From Terriglobales bacterium (lineage in GTDB: Bacteria; Acidobacteriota; Terriglobia; Terriglobales; Acidobacteriaceae), in NCBI GenBank assembly GCA_035764005.1, contig DASTZZ010000107.1:22161-86160 (forward strand): a DNA stretch of 64,000 bases. Reading direction: 5' to 3'. Of this stretch, positions 17,464 to 26,788 are shown in pieces. The number at the start of each line of letters is the position of its first letter. Positions within the stretch are counted from its first letter, which is position 1. Below the pieces are notes generated by a model. The model worked only from the letters and a program-made list of their open reading frames with translations, was not told the origin of the DNA and made no database searches. Both the position numbers and the translations under genes were made by a program.

Positions 17464-17726
17464 TGCGGCAGCTCTATTTGTTTTTCCTGGATCTGCATCC
17501 AGACGAGTTTCACTCGGAATACTCGAAGGAACTTCTCTGGATCTTCGATGAGGAAGCCGCGCGCGGTGCAAGCAAGCTCAACCTGCTTTTCGACATCATC
17601 AAGTCGTTCGCACGCCAGTGGATTCTTCGCCGCGCCGCATGGAAGTGGGCGATCGGGATTGCGATTGGAGCGCTGCAGGTGGCGGTCGCGCTGGCAGGAG
17701 TCTTCGCAGCTAACCATCGTCATTGA
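17463..17726 (+). CDS. Small permease-prefix-like membrane protein
   Basis: 87 residues. The opening YLFFLDLHPDEFHSEYSKELLWIFDEE resembles the prefix domain found before MacB-type permeases (LHPxxFxxEYxxE), then RQWILRRAAWKWAIG leads into one membrane helix at about 62-84. Function unknown; such small genes commonly sit between a PadR regulator and its exporter. Its start overlaps the PadR stop by one base and the ABC ATPase begins 16 bases after its stop. Confidence 0.7.
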   Translation: MRQLYLFFLDLHPDEFHSEYSKELLWIFDEEAARGASKLNLLFDIIKSFARQWILRRAAWKWAIGIAIGALQVAVALAGVFAANHRH

Positions 17727-17742
17727 GAAAGTTGGCGACTCT

Positions 17743-18507
17743 ATGCTCGAGTTGCGGCACGTTACGAAACTCTACGCGGCGATTCCCGCCGTCTCTGACG
17801 TCAGCTTCATAGCACCTGCCGGAGAAGTAACCGGCTATCTCGGGCCAAATGGATCAGGCAAATCGACAACGCTGAAGATGATCGCCTGTCTGATCGACCC
17901 CAGCGAAGGCCAGATTCTTTTTCGTGGTGAACCGATCAGCCGCAATCGCATCAAGTACCGGCAATCCTTCGGATACGTTCCCGAAGAGCCGCAACTGTAT
18001 CCACACCTCACCGGCGAAGAGTACATCCGCATGGTGGGCGAGCTGCGGGGGATTCCTGAGCAGCAGTTAGAAGCGCGGCTAAACGGATTCCTGCGCCTGT
18101 TCTCGCTCGAAGACAACCGTCACGTCGCGATCTCTTCTTACTCAAAGGGCATGCGCCAGAAGGTCTTGTTGTCTTCTGCTCTTCTCCACAATCCCGATCT
18201 CATCCTGCTCGACGAGCCCTTTTCGGGACTCGATGTGAACTCGGCGATGATCTTGAAAGATCTAATCCGCCAGCTCGCGGCACGCGGCAAAGTCGTGCTG
18301 TTCAGCTCGCACGAACTCGAGACGGTCGAGCGCGTTTGCTCGCGCGTGATCATCCTGCACAAAGGGCATCTGGTCGCAAACGATTCCATCGAGAAGCTGC
18401 GGACGCTGATGTCGCTTGCGTCGCTGGAAAAGATTTTTGCGCAACTCGCGGTGGAGCAGGATCCGAGCGAAGTGACACGAGAGATCGTCGAACTGATGGA
18501 GACGTAG
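17743..18507 (+). CDS. ABC transporter ATP-binding protein
   Basis: 254 residues. Walker A GPNGSGKST near residue 34, Q-loop region FGYVPEEPQLYPHLTGEEYI, signature ISSYSKGMRQKV (variant of LSGGQ), Walker B LILLDEPFSGLDV, and switch His in LFSSHELETVE. The variant signature and the ending fit the ABC-2-type export group. I chose ATG 17743 because the longer upstream frame has no homology and overlaps the preceding gene. The membrane partner follows three bases downstream. Confidence 0.93.
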   Translation: MLELRHVTKLYAAIPAVSDVSFIAPAGEVTGYLGPNGSGKSTTLKMIACLIDPSEGQILFRGEPISRNRIKYRQSFGYVPEEPQLYPHLTGEEYIRMVGELRGIPEQQLEARLNGFLRLFSLEDNRHVAISSYSKGMRQKVLLSSALLHNPDLILLDEPFSGLDVNSAMILKDLIRQLAARGKVVLFSSHELETVERVCSRVIILHKGHLVANDSIEKLRTLMSLASLEKIFAQLAVEQDPSEVTREIVELMET

Positions 18508-18509
18508 TC

Positions 18510-20291
18510 ATGCTCAGCGAGGCGAAGCAGGTCAAGATTCTGTTCCGCGCTTTCCTCAGCCGCATTCTCGATTTCGAGTTGCTGTCGAACGGCGCCGAAT
18601 CGCAAAACCTGCTCGTCCAATTTGCGGCGCTGCTGGGAGCTTTTAGCTTCGTTCTTACGATTCTTCTGGTCCCTCGCTACGGTACATCAACACAATCGCA
18701 TGCAGCGCTCATCGTGAACGCCTGGCACGACGAAGAGTTCCTGATCGCCACGACGATTGCAGTCTCTGCTTTCTTGATGGTGCTTTCTTGGGATACTTTG
18801 ATTCCTGATCGGCGCGACTGCATTGCGCTTGGAGTTCTACCGGTTCGCAGCCGCACAATCCTGCTGGCGAAACTTGCGGCGATTGGCAGCGCGACCGGCG
18901 CGGCGGTGGTGCTGGTAAACATCTTCACCAGTTTCTGCTATCCGCTCGTCCTGCTTCCGAGTGCCGGCGGATTCTTCACTCTGCTGCGCACATTCCTTGC
19001 GTATTGGATCACGATGCTTGCAGCGGGAATCTTTATTGCCTGCGCCGTTCTTTCCATTCAGGGAATTCTCACCCAGGTACTTCCTCAGCGTCTCTTCTTC
19101 CGAATCTCAGGATTGCTGCAGGTCACTGTCTTCTTCTTCGTACTGGCGATCTATTTCTTGAAGCCGCCCTTAGCCACGCCGAGGGACCTGTTTGCTTCTC
19201 GCCCGAGCCAGTGGCTGCTGTGGACGCCCTCGTACTGGTTCTTCGGGCTCTTTCACAAATTGAACGGATCTGCGCCCGGACGCGCATTCAATTGGCTAGC
19301 CCTCCGCGCAATATGGGCGCTGCTGGCCTCATTGCTCGGTGCGGCAGTGGCCTACGCTCTAAGCTACGCGCGGACGATGCGCCGCATTGTCGAGCAGCCT
19401 GACATTCTGCCAGCAGAACGGAGCCACGGCACTGGGATGCTTGTGCGATGGTTACAGCGGAGAGCATTCAGGAAACCGCTTCAACGCGCACTCGTGCTCT
19501 TTACGGCGCGCACACTGGCGCGCAGTAGACAGCATCGCTTGTTGATTGCGTTCTATTTCGGTATCGGAGTTGCCATAGCGCTCGCGTACTTCAATACGTT
19601 TCGGGAGAGCAACGTGCAGGAAAGATTGCCTATACATGCGTTTATCACGGCCAGCCTCTTCCTGCTGTTTTTCGCGATTCTCTCCGTCCGTGCGTCCTTT
19701 GTTCTTCCACACACGCTGCGGGCGAACTGGGTCTTCCGTACCACCCTGGTCCACCGGCCATCGGAGTACCTGAACGCGGTGCGTAGCTCGTTGTATTTGA
19801 TTTCTGCCTTCCCGATTTGGATCGTCTGCGCCGTTCTGTTTGCCGGCATGTGGTCCGGCCGGCCTGCACTCGAACACATTCTCGTGTTGATCCTGATCGG
19901 AGTCTTCATGGTTGAACGATCACTCAACGGTTTTCGCAAAATACCGTTCGCGTGCTCATACCTGCCGGGAAAGGCGAACCTGAAGGTCACGCTGGCGCTG
20001 TACGGATCGATCATCTTTTTCGGAATGAATGCCCTGGGTGCAATTGAAACCTGGACATTGAATCGCCTGGTTGCGTACGTCGTCGTGTTAATTGTTGTGG
20101 CTGCATTCGCGGCAGTAGCCTTTCATCGCAGAGCGGAATTCGCCAATGCTCCTCACATCTCGCTCCAATTCGACGATGTTCCGCCTGACTCCTTCTTCTC
20201 GCTCGATCTGGCGGGCGATCGCGATCTCACGAATGATGATGAGAACGTAGATTCGCAAGCCGCTGGAGCGACGCGGAAGCAACCCTCATAG
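18510..20291 (+). CDS. ABC exporter membrane protein
   Basis: 593 residues with about 12-14 hydrophobic segments and no enzymatic motif. It begins three bases after the ATPase stop and is almost certainly the transmembrane part of the exporter. The first helical region carries LILDFELLSNGAESQNLLVQF-like sequence seen in PadR-linked acidobacterial ABC permeases; a long soluble insertion lies at about residues 290-345 (DILPAERSHGTG). The acidic C-terminal tail (DRDLTNDDENVDS) is cytosolic. Substrate unknown. ATG 18510 was chosen over an upstream start inside the ATPase gene. Confidence 0.8.
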   Translation: MLSEAKQVKILFRAFLSRILDFELLSNGAESQNLLVQFAALLGAFSFVLTILLVPRYGTSTQSHAALIVNAWHDEEFLIATTIAVSAFLMVLSWDTLIPDRRDCIALGVLPVRSRTILLAKLAAIGSATGAAVVLVNIFTSFCYPLVLLPSAGGFFTLLRTFLAYWITMLAAGIFIACAVLSIQGILTQVLPQRLFFRISGLLQVTVFFFVLAIYFLKPPLATPRDLFASRPSQWLLWTPSYWFFGLFHKLNGSAPGRAFNWLALRAIWALLASLLGAAVAYALSYARTMRRIVEQPDILPAERSHGTGMLVRWLQRRAFRKPLQRALVLFTARTLARSRQHRLLIAFYFGIGVAIALAYFNTFRESNVQERLPIHAFITASLFLLFFAILSVRASFVLPHTLRANWVFRTTLVHRPSEYLNAVRSSLYLISAFPIWIVCAVLFAGMWSGRPALEHILVLILIGVFMVERSLNGFRKIPFACSYLPGKANLKVTLALYGSIIFFGMNALGAIETWTLNRLVAYVVVLIVVAAFAAVAFHRRAEFANAPHISLQFDDVPPDSFFSLDLAGDRDLTNDDENVDSQAAGATRKQPS

Positions 20292-20701
20292 ACTTCGACG
20301 CAAGAAGAGATTCTTACAGCGTGTTTCCAGGCGATCTAGTCCACCTCTCCTATCTCTCGAGCTTATTTGGATTTCTGGAGATTGTTCCCGGCGATGCTCT
20401 CAATCATTTGTCATCCTGAAGGCCATCTTTTGGCCGAAGGATCTCCCGGGATGTTTCGGCTTGAAATGCTTTAGAGTGGCTCTCTACGAGAAACGCTATG
20501 TTCATTGGCCAAGAGCCCGGGAGATCCTTCGCGCAAAAGAGCGCTTCAGGATGACAGACGTTAAAAGCATCGGCGAAAAATAGCCGCTTAATAGCGAGAA
20601 TAGATAACATTTTGTCACTGAGCCGGTGGACATCTGGGTCGGATACATTGCTGTCGCCAGAGCGCAGAAACTTCGCATTTGCTGTGCAATAAAAGGACTG
20701 A
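20292..20701. other. Intergenic region between exporter operon and GH18 gene
   Basis: About 410 bases without a gene. Its centre (20409-20556) is a long imperfect palindrome listed separately. Bases 20600-20701 should contain the promoter of the GH18 gene; I see no clear boxes. Confidence 0.6.
20409..20556. repeat. TGTCATCCTGAAG palindromic repeat, copy 1
   Basis: Left arm starts TGTCATCCTGAAGGCCATCT and runs through CGAAGGATCTCCCGGG (to about 20451); right arm is its inverse, CCCGGGAGATCCTTCGCGC to CTTCAGGATGACA at 20544-20556. Arms of about 42 bases match with few differences, enclosing a 60-base core. A second copy lies at 32696-32876. Both sit in the longer gaps between operons. Confidence 0.85.
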
Positions 20702-21967
20702 ATGCTCGATTACTCCCGTCGTCTGCGACTCGAAGTCCTTCTCTTCCTGATTGCTGCTGTTCCTTTGTTCGCTCAAGCTCCTCGATTTCAGGTAGTCGGC
20801 TATTATGCCGAGCGCCACGCTGTTTCTGGCGACTATCCACTCAAACAATTTGCCGAAAATGGCGCCGCGGGGATTCTCACTCAACTCGACTACGCCTTTG
20901 GCAAAGTCGCGAAGAAACGATGCGAAGTTCCTAATCCCGATGTCGAGTTGAAAAAGCAGTTTCCTGCGGAGCAGACTGTGGATGGGACAGCCGATTCCTC
21001 CGACTCGAATCAGCTCCATGGCACTTTTCACCAGCTTCAGGAGCTCAAGAAGAAGTTTCCCAAATTGAAAATCCTGATCTCGCTGGGCGGCTGGGCGAAT
21101 TCCGATGGATTTTCTGACGCGGCGCAGCCGGCCAACGTGCGCGATTTTGTGCGGTCCTGCGTGGATATCTACATCAAGGGCAACTTCGCTCCGGGCATTC
21201 ATGCGCCGGGAGTTTTCGACGGCATCGATATCGATTGGGAATATCCGGTGGACGGAGGCATGATTCCCGGCCGTCCGGAAGACACGAAGAACATGAATGC
21301 CATGGCGGCTGAGTTTCGGCGTCAGCTCGACGCGGTTCGTCCTGGGTTGTTGCTCACGGCGGCCATTCCAGCAGGCTCGGAAGATTACAAGCACTTCGAT
21401 CTGAAAACGCTTAGCCGGTACATGAACGATCTCTCGATCATGGCTTATGACCTTCACTGGAACGGCGAGAAGACCACGAACCTGCACAGCGCGCTCTTCC
21501 ACGATCCGGCGGATCCTTCGAAGCCTCCGATGGACACACATTACGGCGCGCACGCCGTCGAGGATTTCCTTCGCGCCGGTGTTTCGCCGCGCAAGATTGT
21601 CTTTGGCGTTCCCTTTTACGGAAAAGGCTGGACTGGCGTGAGCGACACCAATCATGGTCTCTATCAACCAGCCAAGGATGCGTCGAAACTTCCGCCGGAG
21701 TATCGCAACCTGAAAACACTGCCTGCGAGCGCTGATCGCCAGTACTATGCCAAGCTCGCGACATGCTCGATTTGGAACGACGACGAATTCTTCAGTTATG
21801 ACTGTCCGGAGGCAATGCAGGCGAAGCTCAAGTATGTGCGCCAACACCATCTCGGAGGGGTGATGTTCTGGGAGATGGGCCAGGACACGCTGGATGCGGA
21901 GCTGTTGCGGGCACTGGCTGGCGGTAGTCGGATGCCTCCGAGCAATAGCAGAGGCAATAGGCAATAG
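20702..21967 (+). CDS. Secreted GH18 chitinase-like glycoside hydrolase
   Basis: 421 residues. A signal peptide (RLRLEVLLFLIAAVPLFAQA) precedes a TIM barrel. FQVVGYYAER is the first strand, LKILISLGGW the SxGG motif, and DGIDIDWEYP near residue 173-182 the DxxDxDxE catalytic motif with Glu as acid. IMAYDLHWNG, KIVFGVPFYGKGW and GGVMFWEMGQD are the later barrel strands of family 18. It should hydrolyse beta-1,4-GlcNAc polymers outside the cytoplasm. There is no carbohydrate-binding module. The last 15 residues (GGSRMPPSNSRGNRQ) come from repeat DNA. Chorismate synthase lies downstream but is unrelated. Confidence 0.9.
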   Translation: MLDYSRRLRLEVLLFLIAAVPLFAQAPRFQVVGYYAERHAVSGDYPLKQFAENGAAGILTQLDYAFGKVAKKRCEVPNPDVELKKQFPAEQTVDGTADSSDSNQLHGTFHQLQELKKKFPKLKILISLGGWANSDGFSDAAQPANVRDFVRSCVDIYIKGNFAPGIHAPGVFDGIDIDWEYPVDGGMIPGRPEDTKNMNAMAAEFRRQLDAVRPGLLLTAAIPAGSEDYKHFDLKTLSRYMNDLSIMAYDLHWNGEKTTNLHSALFHDPADPSKPPMDTHYGAHAVEDFLRAGVSPRKIVFGVPFYGKGWTGVSDTNHGLYQPAKDASKLPPEYRNLKTLPASADRQYYAKLATCSIWNDDEFFSYDCPEAMQAKLKYVRQHHLGGVMFWEMGQDTLDAELLRALAGGSRMPPSNSRGNRQ

Positions 21968-22081
21968 GCAGTAGGCAACAACACAAAAAACCATTCACAA
22001 AGCAAGGTTGCACCGTACCGAACCGACTTTCGCTGTTTGGCTTTCGCCTACCGCCTATTGCCTATCGCTTATTGCCTATCA
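21945..22081. repeat. CAATAGGCAATAGG palindromic repeat, copy 1
   Basis: Between the GH18 and aroC genes. The left arm repeats CAATAGGCAATAGGCAGTAGGC (21955-21976); the right arm holds the inverse CCTACCGCCTATTGCCTATCGC-type run (22047-22079). The left arm encodes the C-terminal end of the GH18 protein. Copy 2 is at 23345-23431. Confidence 0.8.
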
Positions 22082-22158
22082 CCATGGCCAATCGCTTCGA
22101 ACAGGTTCACGCGGCGCGACACACCCGTATGCACCACTTCTATTAGAATCAACGCTTC

Positions 22159-23343
22159 ATGCTTCGTTTCTGCACAGCCGGTGAATCTCATGGAGAAGCC
22201 CTGATCGCGGTGATCTCGGGCATTCCTGCGGGGATCGAGATCGATCAGGAGTTCGTGAACCACGAGCTGTGGCGGCGTCAGCAAGGCTATGGCCGTGGCG
22301 GGCGCATGCGCATCGAGCGCGATACGGCACATTTCATCTCCGGGGTACGGCATGGCAAGACGATCGGCTCTCCGATTTCGCTGCGCATTGAAAACCGCGA
22401 TTGGAAGAACTGGGAAGAGGTTCTGCCCGTAGGCGCAGGTGATCCGGCGAAGCACAAACGAGTCTCATCGCCCCGTCCTGGTCACGCTGACTTGGCGGGA
22501 GCGCTCAAGTACAACCTTCCCGAAGCGCGATATGTACTGGAACGAGCTTCGGCGCGGGAATCGACGGCTCGCGTTGCAGTTGGTGCCGTGGCAAAACTGC
22601 TGCTCAAGAGCATTGAGGTAGAAGTACTCAGTCACGTAATCGCTGTGGGCAAAGCGAATTACGACGGCATTCCCGATTGGGAACAGGTGCGGGCTCTCGC
22701 GCGAAAAGAAGAAGTCCTGCTGGGATGCGCCGATGTCGAAGCCGAGCAGCGCATGAAAGCCGAGGTCGATCAGGCGCTGCGAACGGGTGACTCAGTAGGG
22801 GGCATCTTCGAGGTGATCGGTCATCACGTTCCTCCCGGATTGGGAACGTACTCGAATTGGGACGAGCGTCTCGACGCCCAGCTTGCTGCCGCCGTCATGT
22901 CGCTGCAGGCGGTGAAAGCGGTCGAGATCGGACGCGGGGTTACGGCGGCAGTTTCGTTCGGCTCACAGGTCCACGATGCGATCGGTTATTCCGGCGAAAA
23001 GAATGGTGACGATCGTTTCACTCGCTTCACACGCGCTCGCAACAATGCCGGCGGGATCGAAGGCGGCATCTCTAATGGAGAAGATATCGTCGTTCGCGGC
23101 TACCTCAAGCCGATTTCCACGCTGCGGCGTCCGCTGGAATCTGTCGACTTCGCTACACGCGAGCCGGTGAAAGCTGCCTACGAGCGGTCGGATGTCTGCG
23201 TGGTGCCAGCAGCGGGAGTTGCCGCAGAAGCGATGGTCGCGCTGACTCTGGCGCGCGTTGCGTTGGAGAAATTCGGCGGAGATTCGGCGACCGAGCTCGA
23301 ACGGAATTACAAAAGTTATTGCAAGCAGATCGCGGAGTATTAA
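22159..23343 (+). CDS. aroC: Chorismate synthase
   Basis: 394 residues. AroC turns 5-enolpyruvylshikimate 3-phosphate into chorismate with reduced FMN. It begins LRFCTAGESHGEALIAVISGIPAG, the family's first signature (GESHG), then QGYGRGGRMRIERD (RRQxGyGRG) and RARNNAGGIEGGISNGEDI near residue 300, the third signature. Length is normal. The gene is followed by peptide deformylase and separated from it by a border repeat, so the two need not be cotranscribed. Confidence 0.97.
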   Translation: MLRFCTAGESHGEALIAVISGIPAGIEIDQEFVNHELWRRQQGYGRGGRMRIERDTAHFISGVRHGKTIGSPISLRIENRDWKNWEEVLPVGAGDPAKHKRVSSPRPGHADLAGALKYNLPEARYVLERASARESTARVAVGAVAKLLLKSIEVEVLSHVIAVGKANYDGIPDWEQVRALARKEEVLLGCADVEAEQRMKAEVDQALRTGDSVGGIFEVIGHHVPPGLGTYSNWDERLDAQLAAAVMSLQAVKAVEIGRGVTAAVSFGSQVHDAIGYSGEKNGDDRFTRFTRARNNAGGIEGGISNGEDIVVRGYLKPISTLRRPLESVDFATREPVKAAYERSDVCVVPAAGVAAEAMVALTLARVALEKFGGDSATELERNYKSYCKQIAEY

Positions 23344-23344
23344 A

Positions 23345-23431
23345 CGAACGCAATAAGCAGTAAGCAATAGGCAGTAAGCAATGGGCAATACGTCGGTTTA
23401 TTGAAGCCTACTGCCTATCGCCTATCGCCCG
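23345..23431. repeat. CAATAGGCAATAGG palindromic repeat, copy 2
   Basis: Between aroC and def. The left arm alternates CAATAAGCAGTAAGCAATAG (from 23351), the right arm CCTACTGCCTATCGCCTATC (from 23407), around a core of about 30 bases. Same family as 21945-22081. Confidence 0.8.
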
Positions 23432-23467
23432 CACCCCTCGATCGATGAGGACCTCGACGACTACAAA

Positions 23468-23977
23468 ATGATCTATCCCATCGTGAAGTATGGCGATCCC
23501 GTTCTGGATAAGCCCGCCGCCACAGTCACGGTCTTTGACGAACAACTCACGAAGCTGATCGACGACATGTTCGAGTCCATGTACGCCGCCCATGGCGTAG
23601 GGCTGGCCGCACCCCAAATTGGGATTTCCAAACGCATCGCCGTAATCGACTGCTCATTCAAGGAAGATCCCGGGGCAAAGCTAGTAATCATCAATCCTGA
23701 GATCGTCCGCAAAGAAGGCCGCCAGACGCATAGTGAAGGCTGCCTTAGCCTCCCGGATTTTCGCGAGAACGTGACGCGCGCGATGAAGTGCACGGTGCGG
23801 GCGCAGGACGTCGAAGGCAAATGGTTCGAGTCTGACGGTGAAGAGTTGCTCGCGCGCGCCATGCAGCACGAAACCGATCACCTGAATGGAAAGTTGTTCA
23901 TCTCACATATCAGCGCACTCAAGCGGGACCTCATCAAACGCAAAATTCGAAAGCTGCAGAAAGCCGGAGAGTGGTAG
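23468..23977 (+). CDS. def: Peptide deformylase
   Basis: 169 residues. The three deformylase motifs are intact: GVGLAAPQIG near residue 44, EGCLSLPDF near 94 (metal-binding Cys), and QHETDHLNGKLF near 137 (HExxH zinc/iron site). It removes the formyl group from new proteins. ATG 23468 gives the normal start MIYPIVKYGDPVL. A methionyl-tRNA formyltransferase gene, a frequent partner, is not next to it here. The C-terminal tail RKIRKLQKAGEW is longer than in E. coli, as in many relatives. Confidence 0.97.
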   Translation: MIYPIVKYGDPVLDKPAATVTVFDEQLTKLIDDMFESMYAAHGVGLAAPQIGISKRIAVIDCSFKEDPGAKLVIINPEIVRKEGRQTHSEGCLSLPDFRENVTRAMKCTVRAQDVEGKWFESDGEELLARAMQHETDHLNGKLFISHISALKRDLIKRKIRKLQKAGEW

Positions 23978-24072
23978 CGAATCAGGAGAGCTAACACTTA
24001 GGTGACCTTTGGTTGCCGACAGTGGGACGAAACGCGCGCCGCATATGGCAGACTCTGACTCAACTCAGATAA

Positions 24073-25116
24073 GTGAGTTTCAAAGTGAGCCTTCTGTCTT
24101 CGCGAAGGGTTTGGCGCTGGTTTGCTGTCGTTGCGATGCTCGCTGCCGGCACGTGGCTCATGGCTACCCGGTTCCGAGAACCTCGACCGCCACAAACGGC
24201 GCGGGCCATAGCAACGCTTCGAGTCGAGGCGACACCCAAGTCTCAGCCGCCACCTCAGCAGCCGCTTCCGGCGCCCCCTGCAGCACAACCGATCTCCCCG
24301 GCAGCGGCAGAAATGGATGAACAAGAGCCGGATGCCTGCGAGCCTCCAACGGGAAGAGAAATTGCAGGCTTGCTGATCAAAGAGCTGGAGAAGGACTTTC
24401 CCAATTTGGGTAACCTTGTCGTGCCCGAAGATACGAAGGCGAGTTTTGATCAAAGATTCTCGATGTTAATTCAGATCTTGCAAGATGCCGGCAACGCCTC
24501 GGCCGACCGAAAACCTGTACTGTTGCTCGCAGCCAACCAGGTTGCTGCCAATCTTTTTTTTCCTTTCACCTATCCACCGACTCCCGATATGACACAGAAG
24601 ATCGATCAGCTCAAGAGCTATGGCTTAACCGTCTCATGGGCGGAGCTGGGGGGCAGCTATGAATATCAGAACGACTTGCTGTGGGTCCTGTGGCGTGATT
24701 ACCCCGACACGCCCAGTGGGGAGGATGCATTCGTTCTGCTGCTAAAGCATGGCTGGGATACCAGCAGCGTTTGCGCGAAAGGCAGTGATCAGTTTCGCGA
24801 TGTGATTCGCGAGGGCGAAGCATTCCTCAAACAGCATCCTGAGAACGCGCACGCGGCGACAGTTGATTACGATCTTGCGCAGGCCTATGAAACCTGGTGG
24901 TCGTTGGGGAAGGCGCCACAGAATAACGAAGAGGAAGTAGAGCCGGAGCGGTATGTCGATGGCGCGAGCGTCGGCGAACGAGCTCTGGATTACTACAACC
25001 AGCTCACCCAGAAATATCCGCAGAGCACTGAATCCGCATGCGCCAAACAGTCGATCGATCTGCTGCGCCAGGGGAAGGATACGCGGCAGAGGCGCTACTT
25101 CTGCATTTACGACTAG
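24073..25116 (+). CDS. Membrane-anchored protein with TPR-like helical C-terminus, unknown
   Basis: 347 residues from a GTG start. One N-terminal membrane helix (VWRWFAVVAMLAAGTWLMA, about residues 12-31) is followed by a Pro/Ala/Gln-rich linker (about 45-80) and a folded helical domain. Near residue 230 the segment REGEAFLKQHPENAHAATVDYDLAQAYE and near 300 ERALDYYNQLTQKYPQSTESACAKQSI look like tetratricopeptide repeats. The protein is likely periplasmic and scaffold-like. I recognise no family. Upstream is peptide deformylase with an unrelated role. Confidence 0.6.
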   Translation: MSFKVSLLSSRRVWRWFAVVAMLAAGTWLMATRFREPRPPQTARAIATLRVEATPKSQPPPQQPLPAPPAAQPISPAAAEMDEQEPDACEPPTGREIAGLLIKELEKDFPNLGNLVVPEDTKASFDQRFSMLIQILQDAGNASADRKPVLLLAANQVAANLFFPFTYPPTPDMTQKIDQLKSYGLTVSWAELGGSYEYQNDLLWVLWRDYPDTPSGEDAFVLLLKHGWDTSSVCAKGSDQFRDVIREGEAFLKQHPENAHAATVDYDLAQAYETWWSLGKAPQNNEEEVEPERYVDGASVGERALDYYNQLTQKYPQSTESACAKQSIDLLRQGKDTRQRRYFCIYD

Positions 25117-25254
25117 GATCTCTAGAACCTTCCATATTCAGCGTTTAACCTACCTTGGAGCATCGGGCTTAATCTGCTCTTTATCGTCCGTTTTTGCTCG
25201 ACTCTCGCCGTGGCGGATTGCAAACTGATGGGCAGCTCATACGTCTTTTAGCCT

Positions 25255-26112
25255 ATGCAGACGAGCAGCTCAGTTCTCCTGTCACCGATTCCCGGACGCG
25301 AGATTCTCTTTACCTCCTCGACGGACCGGGTGCGCGTGACCTTGATGTCGGATGAACCTGGGCTGGTGGAATTCGGCGGTTCGGCTCGGACGATTGTTTC
25401 AATCCACGTCGGACCTGCCGCCGTGATGACGTGCCGCCGCGGTGGCGTGTCCCATACCGGGAATGCCGTGCACGGTGATATTGACGTAATTCCGCCGTTT
25501 CTCCCCGGCACTTGGGAACTCAAGCACAAAGACACCGCTCTCGTCGTTGGCCTTGAGCCGGAGCTCTTGCAACGTGCGGCAGAGGAACTCGACGCCGATC
25601 CCGGCAGAGTTGAAATCAGAAACCGATTTCAGACTCGCGATACCAGCCTGGAACACATTGCCTGGGCGCTGAAGGCGGAGATGGAAACTGGATGTCCAGG
25701 CGGGCGCCTATACATGGACAGCCTGGCAACGGCATTGGCGTTGCAGCTGGTGACGAACCATAGTTCGCTGCAGACTTCTCCAAACCTCAACGGCGGACTA
25801 TCCCCCCACAAGCTCAAACAGGTTCTGGCGTTTATCGAGGAGAACCTCGGGGCCGATCTTTCCCTGCAATCGATTGCCGATGTCGCGGGCCTGAGCGTTT
25901 CTCACTGCAAGGTTCTATTTCGCAAGGCGGTTGGTGTACCGGTGCATCAGTACGTGATCCGGCGAAGGATTGATCGGGCGGCAGAGCTGCTGCGCAAAGG
26001 CGACTTGCCGGTCAGCCAGGTAGCGCTCGAGACTGGGTTTGCGCACCAGAGTCATTTGGCGGCGCAGATGAAGCGAGTCCTCGGGATTTCGCCCAAGTCT
26101 CTGAAGCGATAG
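25255..26112 (+). CDS. AraC-family transcriptional regulator
   Basis: 285 residues. The C-terminal 100 residues form the double helix-turn-helix: LKQVLAFIEENLGADLSLQSIADVAGLSVSHCKVLFRKA for HTH one and RAAELLRKGDLPVSQVALETGFAHQSHLAAQMKRVLGISP for HTH two, with the family's GF/PxxF region altered to GI-P. The N-terminal part (about 1-170) lacks a clear sensing domain I can name. A membrane protein gene starts 154 bases downstream on the same strand and may be a target (inference from location). Confidence 0.9.
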   Translation: MQTSSSVLLSPIPGREILFTSSTDRVRVTLMSDEPGLVEFGGSARTIVSIHVGPAAVMTCRRGGVSHTGNAVHGDIDVIPPFLPGTWELKHKDTALVVGLEPELLQRAAEELDADPGRVEIRNRFQTRDTSLEHIAWALKAEMETGCPGGRLYMDSLATALALQLVTNHSSLQTSPNLNGGLSPHKLKQVLAFIEENLGADLSLQSIADVAGLSVSHCKVLFRKAVGVPVHQYVIRRRIDRAAELLRKGDLPVSQVALETGFAHQSHLAAQMKRVLGISPKSLKR

Positions 26113-26266
26113 TTTTCGTCGGAATCTGTTCGATTTCCAGCCGATTCTGCGCGATTACGTTCGAAGTTTTGTTCATGCTGTGCGACGTGGGACGGAGTTC
26201 CAGCGCGTAATGCGCTGCGCAGGAGCGCTTGCGCGCTGGCTCCGACTCCGACCGAGGAGCCTTGAA

Positions 26267-26788
26267 ATGGAGGACAAGAATAGTCAGCCCAGAATGGGAA
26301 TGGCTATTTTCTGGGGTGGACTCATTTGCGGAGTTCTCGACATCGCCTATGCTTTTGCACTTTATGGCGCCAGAGGCGTTCCGCCGCTACGCTTGCTGCA
26401 AGGAATCGCCAGAGGCCTGGTCGGTCCGGCTGCGCTTCGCGGCGGCGGGGCGACTGCCCTGCTTGGATTGCTTCTGCACTTCACCATCGCCTTCGGCGCA
26501 GCCGTGACCTATTGCCTTGCGAGCCGAAAACTCACGTGGATGATTCGCCGGGCGTTCTACTCTGGTCTGTTCTTCGGCGTTGCTGTTTATCTGTTCATGA
26601 ACTTCGTCGTAATCCCGTTATCCGCGATTCACCGATGGCCAGTGATTGGAATGTTGTTCGTCGTCAATTTGGTCGAGCACATGCTCATTGTCGGACTACC
26701 CATCGCACTCGCCGCTCGCAAGTTTATGGGAATAGCAAACGTGGAGGTTGTTCCCGGCACCGCTCGTGGCGCATCGCAATCCGCGTAA
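26267..26788 (+). CDS. Four-helix membrane protein, unknown
   Basis: 173 residues from ATG 26267, which has GAGGAG seven bases before it (26254-26259); the frame is open upstream to 26180 but that sequence lies in a palindrome (about 26191-26249). Four hydrophobic helices start at about residues 12, 60, 95 and 130, with a small conserved look (GMAIFWGGLICGVLDIAYAF; ARGLVGPAALRGGGATALLG). The family is unknown to me. It sits after the AraC regulator and before the FmdB gene on the opposite strand. Confidence 0.7.
   Translation: MEDKNSQPRMGMAIFWGGLICGVLDIAYAFALYGARGVPPLRLLQGIARGLVGPAALRGGGATALLGLLLHFTIAFGAAVTYCLASRKLTWMIRRAFYSGLFFGVAVYLFMNFVVIPLSAIHRWPVIGMLFVVNLVEHMLIVGLPIALAARKFMGIANVEVVPGTARGASQSA

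Noticed and set aside
20615..21994. Long minus-strand open frame of 459 codons
   Set aside because: It is antisense to the GH18 gene, which has a signal peptide and catalytic motif; the antisense product lacks any family pattern.
21945..23431. CRISPR array made of CAATAGGC units
   Set aside because: Units are adjacent with no regular spacers and are inverted on the right side; no cas genes.
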